Assembly: GCA_963828505.1 (NCBI GenBank)
Contig: CAWHFM010000008.1
Location: 1 to 64,000, forward strand
Direction: 5' to 3'
DNA length: 64,000 nucleotides
Source of the DNA: Bog-473 sp963828505
Lineage (GTDB): Bacteria > Actinomycetota > Acidimicrobiia > Acidimicrobiales > RAAP-2
Below are positions 24,887-34,444 of the stretch, one piece after another. The notes below the pieces were generated by a model. It searched no databases. It was not told where the DNA came from and saw only the letters and a program-made list of their open reading frames with translations. The translations under genes and the position numbers were made by a program. Each line of letters opens with the position of its first letter. The stretch's first letter is position 1.

Positions 24887-25531
24887 CTACATCGAGATGT
24901 TGCTACCCGGAAGAATGGAGAACGTCGAGTAAGAGCCGGAACCACATCCCGGCCCCGGAAGTGTGGTCACGAGAACGAGTCGGTGAGGTGTGGCCGGAAC
25001 GGTGAATGAACCCGATTTCACAGCGGTTCCGGTCGGGGCATCGAGGGTGATGGTGTCCGTGCCCGATCCCACGACAGTGCCGGTGTTGTTCTTGTAGACC
25101 ACCTTCGTCGGCGCGATCGCCGGACCGGTGACCGACCAGTTGATCTTCACCTTGATTTTTCCCACGATGTCCGAACCTGCGAAGTTGGAGCAACTGCTGC
25201 CGTTTCCCGTTGACGGAACGGGGTTGTAGTAGCCGCTCCCAGTCAACGTACCGCCGACAACGGTCACCCCCGACGGAGATGTGACAGCGCCCCCACACGA
25301 GCCGCCGACCACCATCGTCGCGGAGAAATTGATCTTTACACCGCCAGTGCTACCACCAACCGTAAGACCAGGCGAAACCGTCCCACTTCCCGACGCGATT
25401 TTACATATGGCCTTTCCGGTCGCGGTCGGTAGAGCCGGTAGTCGAGCCCCCGCGAACCCGGATGCAAACCCCAATACGAGACCCGCCGACACCGCCACAC
25501 ACACGCCAGCGAACGCTGACTTTCGAATCAT
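24887..25531 (-). CDS. Secreted protein of unknown function, possible paralogue of the next gene
   Basis: From ATG 25531, behind GGTGGGAG, this is a 214-residue protein with a signal peptide (RKSAFAGVCVAVSAGLVLGF). The mature part is again Gly/Thr/Ser-rich with ICKIASGSG, GGSCGGAV, SSCSNFAGS and PGPGCGSGS. The overall plan (leading Cys, central strands, a Lys/Ile-rich KIKVKINWS strand pair, closing Gly-Cys) is like that of the 24178-24810 product, which lies 76 bases downstream on the same strand. They are likely co-transcribed. Confidence 0.66.
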   Translation of the reverse strand: MIRKSAFAGVCVAVSAGLVLGFASGFAGARLPALPTATGKAICKIASGSGTVSPGLTVGGSTGGVKINFSATMVVGGSCGGAVTSPSGVTVVGGTLTGSGYYNPVPSTGNGSSCSNFAGSDIVGKIKVKINWSVTGPAIAPTKVVYKNNTGTVVGSGTDTITLDAPTGTAVKSGSFTVPATPHRLVLVTTLPGPGCGSGSYSTFSILPGSNISM

Positions 25532-26279
25532 CTCCCACCCCTCTCGCGTTACCACGGACCGCCGCCGGTTGAACAGAGCGAACGAATCAGCGAGGTTAAC
25601 GCCTGTGACAAACGATAACCCAACATTCGCGTGATACCAAGACTCTGCATGGCAATTCTTTGTTTGATCGTCTTGGCCCTGATCGGTGAAGACAACTGGG
25701 AATCGACTGAGGCTCGGGAAGTGCCGGTAGCTGTCACACGAGAAATCGACGTGCGATCAGATGTCGACTGGTCAATAACTTATCCAGCCATTCGCTCAGC
25801 AAGGTCTCAGTTTCCGTCACGAACATCGACGTGTTCGGCGGGGCGACGCTGGACGATCCGTGATCGTCCGAGCCAGACGCGTAGAACCTGCATTCACCAC
25901 TCGATGAGTCAGTCTGTTGAGGTCAGCGACATTCAATCAGCGACGATTACGGACCGAATCAGAATTGGTCGTGATGAATGTATCGGCCCAGCGCCTCGCC
26001 GCTGCCACGCCTCGAAGATCGACGGGTCGAGCCGTGGCAGCGGCGAGCACAACGTCCGCTTCAGGGGTGCTCGGCGCCGGGCAGACGGAGTACTCCGGCG
26101 AAGGAGACTCTTCCTGCGATCTCCTGACCGAGCCGGTCGACCTCTGACAACGAACACGCGAAGGGCGACTGGTATGGAAGGGCCAGAAAGAAGTCGGCCG
26201 GCGGATCCGACTCTTGGGCCACTCCCAATGGCGCCCGAGAATGAAGATCTGCCTTCCAAATCGCCCGCCGGCTCTGACC
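25532..26279. other. About 750 bases without a convincing gene
   Basis: The first 250 bases are relatively A/T-rich and hold the promoter region of the secreted-protein pair. Open frames here lack protein-like composition (Ser/Arg/Thr runs) and no ribosome-binding site is placed sensibly. It may be a degraded region. Confidence 0.5.
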
Positions 26280-27224
26280 CTACGGAGACGGATCGAGAGC
26301 TTCGGGTGATTGCTCCTGCGGTGTGATCAGGCCCGGGTCGTCCATCGGCGCGCCCTTCTGCCATGGCCGGGCGTAGGCCAGCCAGACGCTACCGGCGCCC
26401 AGAAGCGCAACACAGAGGATCCAGCCCAGGGCGGTCGTGCCCACCCCGACGTACTTCAGCCCTGAGGCGAAGATCACGAAGGTGATTGCGGGGCGGATGT
26501 AGCGGTCAGGTGCACGCGAGCTGAACAGCGATCCGACGAGCACCGCTGGAACGCTTCCGATGATGATCGATGCTGTGACCGAGAACTCGACGTGACCGAA
26601 TGCGAGCGCCCCCAGCGCGGCCGCCGCAGTCAGCGGAACGGCTTGGGTCAGGTCGGTTCCCACGAGCTGGTTGGCGCCCAACATCGGGTACAAGAAGAGC
26701 AGGAGGACGATCATGAGCGAACCGGATCCGACCGACGTCATGCCGACGATCAAGCCGCCGATCATGCCGATGGCCAGGGTGGGCCAGGGCCGAACGGTCA
26801 GGTCGTGCACGACGCCCTCTCGCTTGTGGCTGCCGCGGCGATCGAGGTAGTAGCGAAGCACCATGGCCGCCGCGCCCACCAAGAGCGCGGCGCCCAACAC
26901 CTTCTCTATGTTCATCTGCGCCGACTTGCCATTTCCCAGGACGTGCAGGAGATACGAACCGAGGAAAGCCATCGGCACGGAGCCCGCCACCATCCACCCG
27001 ACGAGGCGCAGGTTGACGGTTCCCTTCTGCAGGTGGACGGCAGCGCCCACGGGGCGCATGACTACTGCTGCTACCAGGTCACTCGAGATGGCCGCCACCG
27101 GCTTCACGTTGAACAGGAGGATGAGCATGGGCGTCATCAGCGCACCGCCTCCCGCTCCGGTCAGACCCACCAGGAATCCGACAACGGCACTTCCGATGAC
27201 GATGTACGGATCGATGCTCCCCAC
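26280..27224 (-). CDS. TauE/SafE-family membrane transporter
   Basis: This 314-residue membrane protein has two related halves, each with a G-rich entry: SAVVGFLVGLTGAGGGALMT at the N-terminus and MIGGLIVGMTSVGSGSLMIV in the middle. Eight or so membrane helices are visible, with VGTDLTQAVPLTAAAALGAL in the second half. This is the sulfite/sulfonate exporter family (TauE/SafE, PF01925), exporting small anions across the inner membrane. The C-terminal 30 residues are hydrophilic and Pro/Gln-rich. It stands alone here, so the substrate remains open. Confidence 0.9.
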   Translation of the reverse strand: MGSIDPYIVIGSAVVGFLVGLTGAGGGALMTPMLILLFNVKPVAAISSDLVAAVVMRPVGAAVHLQKGTVNLRLVGWMVAGSVPMAFLGSYLLHVLGNGKSAQMNIEKVLGAALLVGAAAMVLRYYLDRRGSHKREGVVHDLTVRPWPTLAIGMIGGLIVGMTSVGSGSLMIVLLLFLYPMLGANQLVGTDLTQAVPLTAAAALGALAFGHVEFSVTASIIIGSVPAVLVGSLFSSRAPDRYIRPAITFVIFASGLKYVGVGTTALGWILCVALLGAGSVWLAYARPWQKGAPMDDPGLITPQEQSPEALDPSP

Positions 27225-27421
27225 GAATTACTCCCCTTCCCCCCCATGCACGGCCTCGGAGCGAAAGCTGCAAGGCCGGTGTCACGACCACCATTTCGAG
27301 CGAAACGATGCGAAAACATACCAAGAACGACAGCCCCCCTCCTGGTGCCTCGGGCCTTCGGTCGCATCAGGGCGGGCGCCGGGCATCTCAGTCGGCACCG
27401 ACGTTTCGGCGGCGATCCTGA

Positions 27422-28261
27422 TCAGGCGGTGGCGGAGACGATCCAGGCGGCCGCACCGAGTCGGACGCCGACCCCCGGCTCGAAATGCTCGGACAGAGAC
27501 TGTCGCACTCCATCGACGGCCGGACCGACGACCTCCGGCGATGCGTCGGCCAGGAGGGCGCGCGCGATCCCTGTTCCCAGCAAGAAGGAGAGCGTCTCTT
27601 CCACGTCACCTCCACCGCCCAAGGTGATCGTCGTGATGAAGGGCCGGACCACGATCCGGGAGAAGCCGGCCGCGCTGAGGATCTCCCTCAGACGCTCGTC
27701 GTCGGACAGAGCGAACATCCCCGGTTCGTTGCCATCTCCGAAATCGGGCAGCGAAACGTACTGGGCCGCAGCGAGCCCGGGTACGAGGAGCCAGTCGTTG
27801 GCGACAAGCGGCTGCCAGCAGACGAAGCTGAGCCTCCCAGCAGGAACAAGTACTTCGTGCAGATTCGAAAAGGCCGCAACCTGATCGTCGAAGAACATGA
27901 CTCCGAAGCGGCTGATCACCGCGGTGAACTTCTGCCCACCGAAGTCATGTGTCTGCGCGTCGGCAACCAAGAACTCTGCATTCGTGATGCCGGCTTGGCC
28001 CATCCGTGCGCGTGCGACCTCCAACATCGGCTCAGACAAGTCCGCGCCGACTGCACGAGCGGCTTGGCGCGAGGCTGTAAGAGTCGTGACCCCGCAACCG
28101 CAACCGATATCCAACACGGCGTCACGATCCGAGAGGTCCAGCTGCTCGAACAGTGCATCGGCGAAGGGGACGAGTTGGGCATCATACCGATCGGCGTGAA
28201 GCACCCAGTGGTCGGATTCGGTCCCGTTCCATTGCTCCCTCTGCGCTTCATTGACGTCCAT
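27422..28261 (-). CDS. Class I SAM methyltransferase (UbiE-like)
   Basis: This 279-residue protein starts NEAQREQWNGTESDHWVLHA, a family-typical opening for small-molecule methyltransferases of the Methyltransf_11/25 group. The SAM site is AVLDIGCGCGVTTLTAS (about residues 48-64), with acidic VGADLSEPMLEVAR and VADAQTHDF later. FTAVISRFGVMFFDDQVAAF is motif IV. The downstream part (FLLGTGIARALLADAS) completes a substrate lid. Substrate unknown. It converges with nothing and is likely monocistronic. Confidence 0.88.
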   Translation of the reverse strand: MDVNEAQREQWNGTESDHWVLHADRYDAQLVPFADALFEQLDLSDRDAVLDIGCGCGVTTLTASRQAARAVGADLSEPMLEVARARMGQAGITNAEFLVADAQTHDFGGQKFTAVISRFGVMFFDDQVAAFSNLHEVLVPAGRLSFVCWQPLVANDWLLVPGLAAAQYVSLPDFGDGNEPGMFALSDDERLREILSAAGFSRIVVRPFITTITLGGGGDVEETLSFLLGTGIARALLADASPEVVGPAVDGVRQSLSEHFEPGVGVRLGAAAWIVSATA

Positions 28262-29046
28262 AGGTGACCTTCCAGTGAGGCGCTTCGCCCATTCGGTCCG
28301 TTGCGAGGAGCGTCCCTTCGCCCGACCTCGACCGGAAAGAGATCGGCAGAGACACCAACCTCGCCGGCGAGGTGGGACACTCGACGACGATATCGAATCA
28401 GGCGCGCTCGACCGTCATGCGGCTGACCTCCCGTCATGGGAGCCCGTGTGACGAGGCGCCAACCTGGTGATCAGTTGAATGACTTCGGACAGCGCCAACA
28501 CCCCTCAGGGCGTGCTCGTTCGACCGTGAAGGTCGGACCCGAAGAGGTTTCCGAAATTTTCCGGATGACATTTCGTCACCGGTAAGCCAGAGCGGATCTT
28601 GGACCCGTCGGCGCGCCAAGGTGTCGGGGATCACGAAGGCAACACGCCTCGACACCGATCGGAGGAGAGCGACGGAACGCTCCCTGTCCTCAGATTCGAC
28701 GCGCAAATGGAAATGGCTCGGACATGCCAGAGGTCGCCGTTCCGCTCGGGGGCACCTCGAGCTGCCTCAATTCGAGTGGGATGTGAGGTCGTCCTGCCGC
28801 GCCCGCGACTCCCCCGTCACCGTACCCGCCATCCGATTACCGAGCACGGCCTCCCGTTCGCCAGCGCCTCCCAGCACCCATCGGGCCGAGGGCACCGACC
28901 ACCTCGACCCGCGGACGGCTCCAGCGTTCGCGGAACCGTCCGCGGTTCGAGGCTCTGACCCGGCTGACTCGTGGTGAACGCCGCGTCAGCGGACCTCGCT
29001 CGCGGTCAGCTTGAGTATCGCCACTCCTTGCGGCAGGCGCGACCCA
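28262..29046. other. About 785 bases without a convincing gene
   Basis: Several open frames cross this stretch on both strands, but all are Arg/Ser/Pro-rich with no motif or ribosome-binding site. The part nearest 28261 carries the promoter of the methyltransferase gene. Nothing else was recognised. Confidence 0.5.
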
Positions 29047-29487
29047 CTACGGACACTTCTTCGTGACCTTCGCCGCCTTGAAGCCACCGACGCCGTTCCC
29101 GTTCAAGCTCGTACCGCTGTCACCGGTGAAGGTGTAGAGGGCCTGCTTGTTGTAGGTGACCTGGAGTCCGGCCGGGGTCGACACTGTCGAGAGACAGTCG
29201 ACACCCTTCGCCTTTGTCTTGCCCGCCGGCATGAGCAGCGCCGGCCACACCTGGAGGCAGCCTCCGGTGCACGGACCGCTGGGGTGCGTGTAGAGGCTCG
29301 CACCACCGGTCGTGGCGAGCATGTTCCCAACTGGGCTGCGATTGACGATTTGGACCACCACTGCACTCTTCATCCCGGCGGGCGCCGCCGCCTGAGCGCC
29401 CAGTCCCGGTGCCAGGACCGCAAACCCGACCGCCGCGGCGGTCGCAACACCGGCGCGCACGGCGCGCCCATTCCTCGTGGTTCCCAT
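29047..29487 (-). CDS. Secreted COG4315-type protein (PF03640-like repeat)
   Basis: This 146-residue protein has a signal peptide (VRAGVATAAAVGFAVLAPGL ending AQAAA). The mature domain contains GASLYTHPSGPCTGGCLQVW followed by PALL, and later VTYNKQALYTFTGDSGTSLN. These are the two halves of the short 'LYxF-D / C-x-x-x-C-xxxWP' domain found in the Lipoprotein_15/COG4315 family, small exported proteins of unknown role. The first motif carries His where an acidic residue is usual (LYTHPSG). Confidence 0.77.
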   Translation of the reverse strand: MGTTRNGRAVRAGVATAAAVGFAVLAPGLGAQAAAPAGMKSAVVVQIVNRSPVGNMLATTGGASLYTHPSGPCTGGCLQVWPALLMPAGKTKAKGVDCLSTVSTPAGLQVTYNKQALYTFTGDSGTSLNGNGVGGFKAAKVTKKCP

Positions 29488-29911
29488 CCTTGTATTCCCC
29501 TTTCCGGTACCGCCTCCGGGCGGTTTCTCCGCGGAGTTCTACGAAGCGCAGCCCAACAGGGATTGGTCAGGTGCGGGATTACCTCGCGCCCGTTGCGCGA
29601 CGCGCGAGCGCCGACGGAACCATCGATCGTACTCTCGCCCGCGACCCCGCCAGCGGTGGAGGAAGGCGTTCCAGGAATTCGTCGGGCGCCTCGATTGACC
29701 GCGGGGAGGGCTCCGATCCGTCGTGGCCGCTGCCGAGCTCGACGGCCGGCCGCGGGCACCAGGAACTTCGCGGCCGCGCACGAACCGATCGCCTCAGTTT
29801 CTCGGCCGGACTTCGCCACCCCTCACAGCCCACGGCGGGCGATGGGGTGTCCTGCATCCCTCGCCGCCGTGCCCGGCTGCGAGGCCAGTCGGCGGGGGCC
29901 AAAGCGAGGAC
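29488..29911. other. 424-base stretch without a convincing gene
   Basis: Long open frames exist on both strands, but their products are Arg/Pro-rich and show no domain. The region near 29490-29520 holds the promoter side of the COG4315-type gene. Nothing else recognised. Confidence 0.5.
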
Positions 29912-30314
29912 TCAGGGCGCCGAGCCCGGTGCCGGAGATTCCGACCGCACCAGGCCGGCAACCCAGTTGTCATAGTTGCGCAGGCGGGTGGCGAGGGCGC
30001 CCATGATGTCGAGCGCGAACTTCGGGCTTTCGTCGACCAGGAAGAGGAAGAGGTATCGGTCGACCTCGGCCAGGACGGTGGGCTCCACGGCGATGGCCGT
30101 CAGGTCTCGTGGGTGGTCGTCGATCAGCACCCGTTCCCCGAACACGTCGTCCGGGCCCAGTACGGCCACGACCGCACCTGATTTCTTCGAATTCGACCGC
30201 GCCTTCGACGATGCCGTACATGTGCGTTCCGGAGTCGCCCTCCTCGTAAATGGCCTCGCCCGGGACCGCCGTGCGGCGCTGGCGCGCATTGAGGAACAGT
30301 GACCGGACGCTCAT
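29912..30314 (-). pseudogene. Cyclic-nucleotide-binding-domain protein, split by a frameshift
   Basis: Read from ATG 30314, the first part is VRSLFLNARQRRTAVPGEAI then YEEGDSGTHMYGIVEGAVEF, the N-terminal half of a Crp-type cNMP-binding domain. The second half continues in the neighbouring frame: GAVVAVLGPDDVFGERVLID, then LTAIAVEPTVLAEVDRYLFL, ending at 29912. One extra base appears near 30181-30195. The joined product would be about 134 residues with no DNA-binding domain, like stand-alone cNMP-binding proteins. The phosphate-cassette position (VFGERVLIDDHPRDLTA) lacks the usual RxA, as in many non-binding homologues. Decay or an assembly error is possible. Confidence 0.68.
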
Positions 30315-30393
30315 GGCCCCGATCGTAGATGGTACGGACGGCATTCGCGGACGTTCACCACCCCCCTCGAGGTCCCCGGAGGGTCACATCAAT

Positions 30394-31455
30394 TCAGCCC
30401 TCGACTGCGATTCCCTCTCCGTCCCTGAACCCGGTCGAGCGGTCCGTGAAGCTTCTAAGTGGCGCCGCGTTGCCCTTGGCGTGCCGGCCGAAGACCTCTA
30501 CCGCAGCGGGACCGCCGAATTGGGTGGCCTTGACCATCACGAAGACATCGCCGCTCTTCTGGCTCTCGGCGATGCCCGTGACGACGTTGCCCGTCAGGCC
30601 GGTCGCGCTTCCTTCGATCGTCCGTAGTGGCATCGCGTTCCCGTTCGCACCCGGGGCGAAGACGCTCACGTGGGTGGTCGACGGTGTCGACACCGCGACG
30701 TAAATCCTGCCGCTGGACGGCGAAGATGCGACGGAGACGTGCTCGCACGTCTGGTAGCTGATGCACGTGCCGAGGAGCGTGTTCGGACCCGCGATGACCC
30801 TCAGCGGTTGCGGCAAACCAGTGGGGCCGCCTCGGAACACCTCGATTTCGTTGCCCGACGTCCTGGTGACCGCGGCGATGACCTCTCCGTCCTTGTCGAC
30901 CGAGAGCGTGCTGGCCCAAGGGTCGAAGCCATTTTGGGCCGTCGAGAACTCACGAACCGAACTGACGCCGTACTCGTCCGAGGGTGTGCCGTCGGCCTTC
31001 GGTTCGGCGACGGAAACCTGGGGCGACCCCTCGCCCCCCATCACGTACTCATAGCCGTGCTCGTCGACCGCGATGCTCTGGGAATCGGGTCCAGTCACTC
31101 TGAACACCCTCTTCGGCGGTCCTGACGACCCGGGCGCGAAGACGAAGGTCGTGGCATCCGAAATGAAAGTCTGGACGAAGACGTGTGAAGAGGAGTCGAC
31201 CGCCACGGTCCACGGGTCCCAGAACGTGTTGCCGAGGTCCGGGTTGTCGACCGTCCGCACCGGGTTGACCGCACCCGAAGCTGAAGTGCTGTACGCGGTA
31301 ACGGGTCCGCTGTCCGCGTTGGCCACGTACACCAAGTCCGAAGAAGCGCCGTTCGTCCTCAAGGCGGCGAAGGCGTGTGCCGTCGGCGGGGAGCCGATCC
31401 ATACCCCCGCCGCGATCACGAACAAGCCAACCGCCACTTTCAACTCGAATCGCAT
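30394..31455 (-). CDS. Secreted beta-propeller protein (NHL/YncE-like)
   Basis: A 353-residue protein with a signal peptide (VAVGLFVIAAGVWIGSPPTA then HAFA). The mature part repeats short modules such as DLVYVANADSGPVTAYSTSA, TVAVDSSSHVFVQTF, SIAVDEHGYEYVMGG, SVASSPSSGRIYVAVST and VFAPGANGNAMPLRTIEGSA. This repeated 'xVAVDxxGxxYV...VFxxGAxGxxxPLRxIxG' pattern is typical of secreted NHL-like propellers in actinobacteria. It is likely extracellular; ligand unknown. It ends 78 bases before the start of the frameshifted cNMP gene on the same strand. Confidence 0.75.
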   Translation of the reverse strand: MRFELKVAVGLFVIAAGVWIGSPPTAHAFAALRTNGASSDLVYVANADSGPVTAYSTSASGAVNPVRTVDNPDLGNTFWDPWTVAVDSSSHVFVQTFISDATTFVFAPGSSGPPKRVFRVTGPDSQSIAVDEHGYEYVMGGEGSPQVSVAEPKADGTPSDEYGVSSVREFSTAQNGFDPWASTLSVDKDGEVIAAVTRTSGNEIEVFRGGPTGLPQPLRVIAGPNTLLGTCISYQTCEHVSVASSPSSGRIYVAVSTPSTTHVSVFAPGANGNAMPLRTIEGSATGLTGNVVTGIAESQKSGDVFVMVKATQFGGPAAVEVFGRHAKGNAAPLRSFTDRSTGFRDGEGIAVEG

Positions 31456-31755
31456 GGCCGCGTCCTTCGTTGGGGGTACTCAGTAGAGTCGGATAGGGAC
31501 ATTCACGCGCCGAGGAACCACGGTGTCAACGCCGCGACTGGCGCTCCGTCTCGTTCTGGCTGGGGGTGCAATCGAGGCCGCTCCAGAACGGCTCATGTCC
31601 GAACGCGGCTTCGATTTCGTGACGCGACAAAACCGCGAACGATCCTGAACTTCCTACGTTTACGGTGAAGCGTTCGACCTAGGTACGTGGGCGTCACGAA
31701 CATTTCACTATCAAAGGTCTTCACATCTGGTTAAACCTCCCTTACCATCGAAACC
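31456..31755. other. 300-base region between divergent exported-protein genes
   Basis: Promoters of the propeller gene (minus) and the neocarzinostatin-like gene (plus) must lie here. The last 100 bases before 31756 are distinctly A/T-richer than the surroundings, as expected for promoter DNA. No specific element is certain. Confidence 0.5.
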
Positions 31756-32193
31756 ATGACCAAATTCGGCAAGATCCCCCTCGCTGCTGCCATGCTGGTC
31801 GGGGGGCTCGGCCTCACTGCATTGATATCCGGCCCGGAGGCGATGGCGACATCATCGGTCTCACCCATGATCACGGTGCATCCGAACAACGTGATGGTGA
31901 ACACCGACACCAAGGTTCGAGGAAGCCACTTCACCCCTGGTCAGACGGTCCAGCTGTTCGAGTGCGCGCAGACCCAGTGGGTTGTCCCTCAGAACCCCTG
32001 TGACACGAACAACACCAAGACGGTCACCGCGAACGGCCACGGCGCCTTCCGGGCGAAGATGAAGGTCGAGGCGTGCCCCTCCGGCTCGCAACCGCCGGGG
32101 CTCTCCGAGACGTGCTACATCGGCGTCGAGAACTTCGGGGTGGACAACGTCACGCTGCAACCCTTCGCCCCGATCGTCGTCACCTTTCCTTAA
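31756..32193 (+). CDS. Secreted neocarzinostatin-like Ig-fold protein
   Basis: A 145-residue protein with a signal peptide (KIPLAAAMLVGGLGLTALIS). The mature part reads ITVHPNNVMVNTDTKVRGSH, FTPGQTVQLFECAQTQWVV, a Cys pair (NPCDTNN), VTANGHGAFRAKMKVEACPS and ETCYIGVENFG. This follows the neocarzinostatin/macromomycin family plan (T-V-x-G-x-x-F-x-P-G...C...C...A-x-G-x-F), a beta-sandwich whose founding members carry enediyne drugs. Most family members in actinobacteria have no known ligand. No enediyne synthesis genes are nearby. Confidence 0.62.
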   Translation: MTKFGKIPLAAAMLVGGLGLTALISGPEAMATSSVSPMITVHPNNVMVNTDTKVRGSHFTPGQTVQLFECAQTQWVVPQNPCDTNNTKTVTANGHGAFRAKMKVEACPSGSQPPGLSETCYIGVENFGVDNVTLQPFAPIVVTFP

Positions 32194-32254
32194 CCTCACG
32201 TCGATCAACGCAGCCTGCACTGACACGGACAAGGTTTCGGACCAGGACACCCGG

Positions 32255-33130
32255 TCAGCCGTTGCCGATGGACTCCCCGTAGGGCGCCAGGTCGATTCCG
32301 GGGTATCGCGTCGCCACTCCCTCGAGCGTCTCGGAATCCCAATAGGGGTCGCCCGGGCGGGGGAAGCCGAACAGGTCGCGCTGGCGGACGCTGCATTGGG
32401 GGATGAACTTGGCCCAGCGCTCGGGTGACTGCTTGGGCCACGCCATCTTGCCGCCCCAGGTCGTCCCCCGGACCTGGAAGTCGGCGAGGAGCGAGAAGCG
32501 CGACCGGCCCGGGGCGAGGAAGTTCGAGCCGCGGTGGAGGATGTCGGTCCGGTAGACGAGGAGCGAACCGGCCGAGCCGGTGCAGCGAACCTCGGCGTCG
32601 GCCAGCGACCCGAACGGCAGGTACAGCGGCGTGTAGGGGACGTCGCGGCCCTCCTGGTAAGGCACGATGCAGGTCGGCGCGTCCTCGTCCGTCACGTCGG
32701 AGAGGTACAGGAACGTCGTGACCTGCTGGTACCGCGCCTCTTGGCGTGGCACCACCAGACTGTGGCTGCCGAAATCGCGGTGCAGTGGTTGGTCGTAGTC
32801 CACCGCGCCCGCGTACTTCGCCCACAGCTCCACCTTGTAGAGGTGGAGCTGTGTCGTCTCGAGGTAACGCTCTGCCATGTCGACGAGATCGGGGTGCACC
32901 GCAAGCCCGTTCAGGTCCCACGAACGGTACGGGAACTCCTCGACGCCGGCGAACTGGCTGGCGCCGAAACGGGAGGATCCTTCCGCGCTGGCGAAGTAGT
33001 CCTCCGGTCTCGGGAAGTGCAGCCAGAGCGCTTCTTGTGCCTCGCGGAGCTCCGGCGGGCTCAGGAACCCTTCGAAGAGCGAGAAACCACGCTCACGCAC
33101 CTCGTTCAGGGCCGAGTCGGGGACCCGCAT
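32255..33130 (-). CDS. Phytanoyl-CoA dioxygenase family (Fe(II)/2-oxoglutarate) protein
   Basis: From ATG 33130 this is a 291-residue protein. The iron site is visible as His-x-Asp in LHRDFGSHSLV, with the distal His in ILHRGSNFLAPGRSRF, which also supplies the Arg that holds 2-oxoglutarate. The N-terminus (RERGFSLFEGFLSPPELREA) is typical of the PhyH family. Members hydroxylate small molecules or acyl-CoA. The frame stays open far upstream but overlaps the divergent dehydrogenase, so ATG 33130 is preferred. It is divergent from a zinc alcohol dehydrogenase 120 bases away. Confidence 0.89.
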   Translation of the reverse strand: MRVPDSALNEVRERGFSLFEGFLSPPELREAQEALWLHFPRPEDYFASAEGSSRFGASQFAGVEEFPYRSWDLNGLAVHPDLVDMAERYLETTQLHLYKVELWAKYAGAVDYDQPLHRDFGSHSLVVPRQEARYQQVTTFLYLSDVTDEDAPTCIVPYQEGRDVPYTPLYLPFGSLADAEVRCTGSAGSLLVYRTDILHRGSNFLAPGRSRFSLLADFQVRGTTWGGKMAWPKQSPERWAKFIPQCSVRQRDLFGFPRPGDPYWDSETLEGVATRYPGIDLAPYGESIGNG

Positions 33131-33250
33131 GAGCCGCGACCTTACCGAGACCACGCATCCACCCACCCATGACGAACCTGCCGAGGCGGAAGAACCGGCT
33201 GGCCGTCGCCAGGGCCGCCTGCCGGCGCCGCCGCGCCTACGCTCGCCTCG

Positions 33251-34444
33251 GTGCGTGCCGTCGTGTTCGACATGGTGGACCCCGGGTTCCCGGCATCCTT
33301 GGTCGAGCTGCCCGAGCCCACGCTGCCAGGACCATCGTGGGCGCGGGTGGCGGTGCGAACGGGCGGCATCTGCGGCAGCGATCTCCACTTGTTCGCCCAC
33401 AACACGGGGCCCTCGCCGACGCTCGCCTCCGTAGGAGCCTTTCCCTTCGTCCTCGGGCACGAGACGGCGGGTACGGTCATCGAAGCAGGACCCAACAGTG
33501 ATGTCGCAACCGGGACCCGCGTCGTCGTCGATCCATGTCTCCCTTGTCTGCCGCGGGGCATCGACCCGCCGTGCGCCAACTGCGGGCGCGGCTGGACCTC
33601 GTCCTGCCTCAACCTCGACAGCCGAGTCCTCAGCGTGGGCCGCTCGCTGGGCTTCACGCAGGACCTCGGCGGCGGCTGGGCGGACCAAGTCGTCGCCCAC
33701 TCGTCCATGCTCCACCCGCTTCCCGATGCCATCCCCGACCGGGCGGCGAGCCTGTACGAGCCGGTCTCCATCGCGTGCCACGGGCTGATGCGAGCCGGGC
33801 CGATCGACGGCGACCCCGTACTCGTGGTGGGCGCCGGCATCATCGGACTGGCCGCGCTGGCCGCGCTCCGGGGGCTCTTCCCGGGCTGCCCGGTGACGGT
33901 CCTGGCGCGCCACGACCACCAGGCCACCGCGGCGCGCGCCTGTGGTGCCGACCATGTCATCGTGAGCGACCCCGACAACCGCCACACGGAGGAGCTTGCG
34001 ACCCTCGCCGGAGCACGGCTCGTCGGGCGCAAGCGCCACACCATGCTGATGGGTGGCTTTCCTTACGTCATCGAGGCGGTGGGAGCACCTCAAAGCGTCA
34101 CCGAGTCCCTGCGTTCGGTGTCGCATCGCGGCACCGTGCTCCTGCTGGGCGCGGCTGGTATCAGCGAGGTGGACCTCACTCCGGTCTGGTACAAGGAGGC
34201 GGCGCTCGTCGGTTCAATCGACCACACCGTGGACGCGGGGGCGGCCCCGGGACTGGCGGGCGGTCCGGGGCGCCATTCGGTTGACCGGGCGCTCGACATC
34301 CTGTCGGCCGGCCTGCTCCCGGACCATGTCGTCGTCACCCATGAGTTCGGCCTCGAAGACTTCCGAGCTGCCGTCGAGACGGCGATCGACCGCCAGTCCT
34401 CGCAGGCGATCAAGGTGGTGTTCCGACCCGCTGCTGCTGCCTGA
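33251..34444 (+). CDS. Zinc-dependent alcohol dehydrogenase (MDR family)
   Basis: A 397-residue medium-chain dehydrogenase from GTG 33251. The catalytic zinc site includes Cys in TGGICGSDLHLF and the GHETAGTVIEAG segment. A structural-zinc-like cluster of cysteines follows (VVVDPCLPCLPRGIDPPCAN then CGRGWTSSC). The nucleotide-binding site is VLVVGAGIIGLAALAAL, and IEAVGAPQSVTESLRSV and GTVLLLGAAGI close the fold. It oxidises or reduces an alcohol/aldehyde with NAD(P). The ligand is unknown; the facing dioxygenase suggests a shared catabolic or biosynthetic use, which is inference. Confidence 0.89.
   Translation: MRAVVFDMVDPGFPASLVELPEPTLPGPSWARVAVRTGGICGSDLHLFAHNTGPSPTLASVGAFPFVLGHETAGTVIEAGPNSDVATGTRVVVDPCLPCLPRGIDPPCANCGRGWTSSCLNLDSRVLSVGRSLGFTQDLGGGWADQVVAHSSMLHPLPDAIPDRAASLYEPVSIACHGLMRAGPIDGDPVLVVGAGIIGLAALAALRGLFPGCPVTVLARHDHQATAARACGADHVIVSDPDNRHTEELATLAGARLVGRKRHTMLMGGFPYVIEAVGAPQSVTESLRSVSHRGTVLLLGAAGISEVDLTPVWYKEAALVGSIDHTVDAGAAPGLAGGPGRHSVDRALDILSAGLLPDHVVVTHEFGLEDFRAAVETAIDRQSSQAIKVVFRPAAAA

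Noticed and set aside
25631..26326. Plus-strand frame of about 230 codons
   Set aside because: Ser/Arg/Thr-rich composition, no motif, and it overlaps the end of the TauE-type gene.
28434..28958. Small frames on both strands between 28.4 and 29.0 kb
   Set aside because: No ribosome-binding site, no domain, Arg/Ser-rich products.
30250..31125. Plus-strand frames opposite the secreted propeller gene
   Set aside because: Shadows of the propeller repeats; no signal sequence or motif on that strand.
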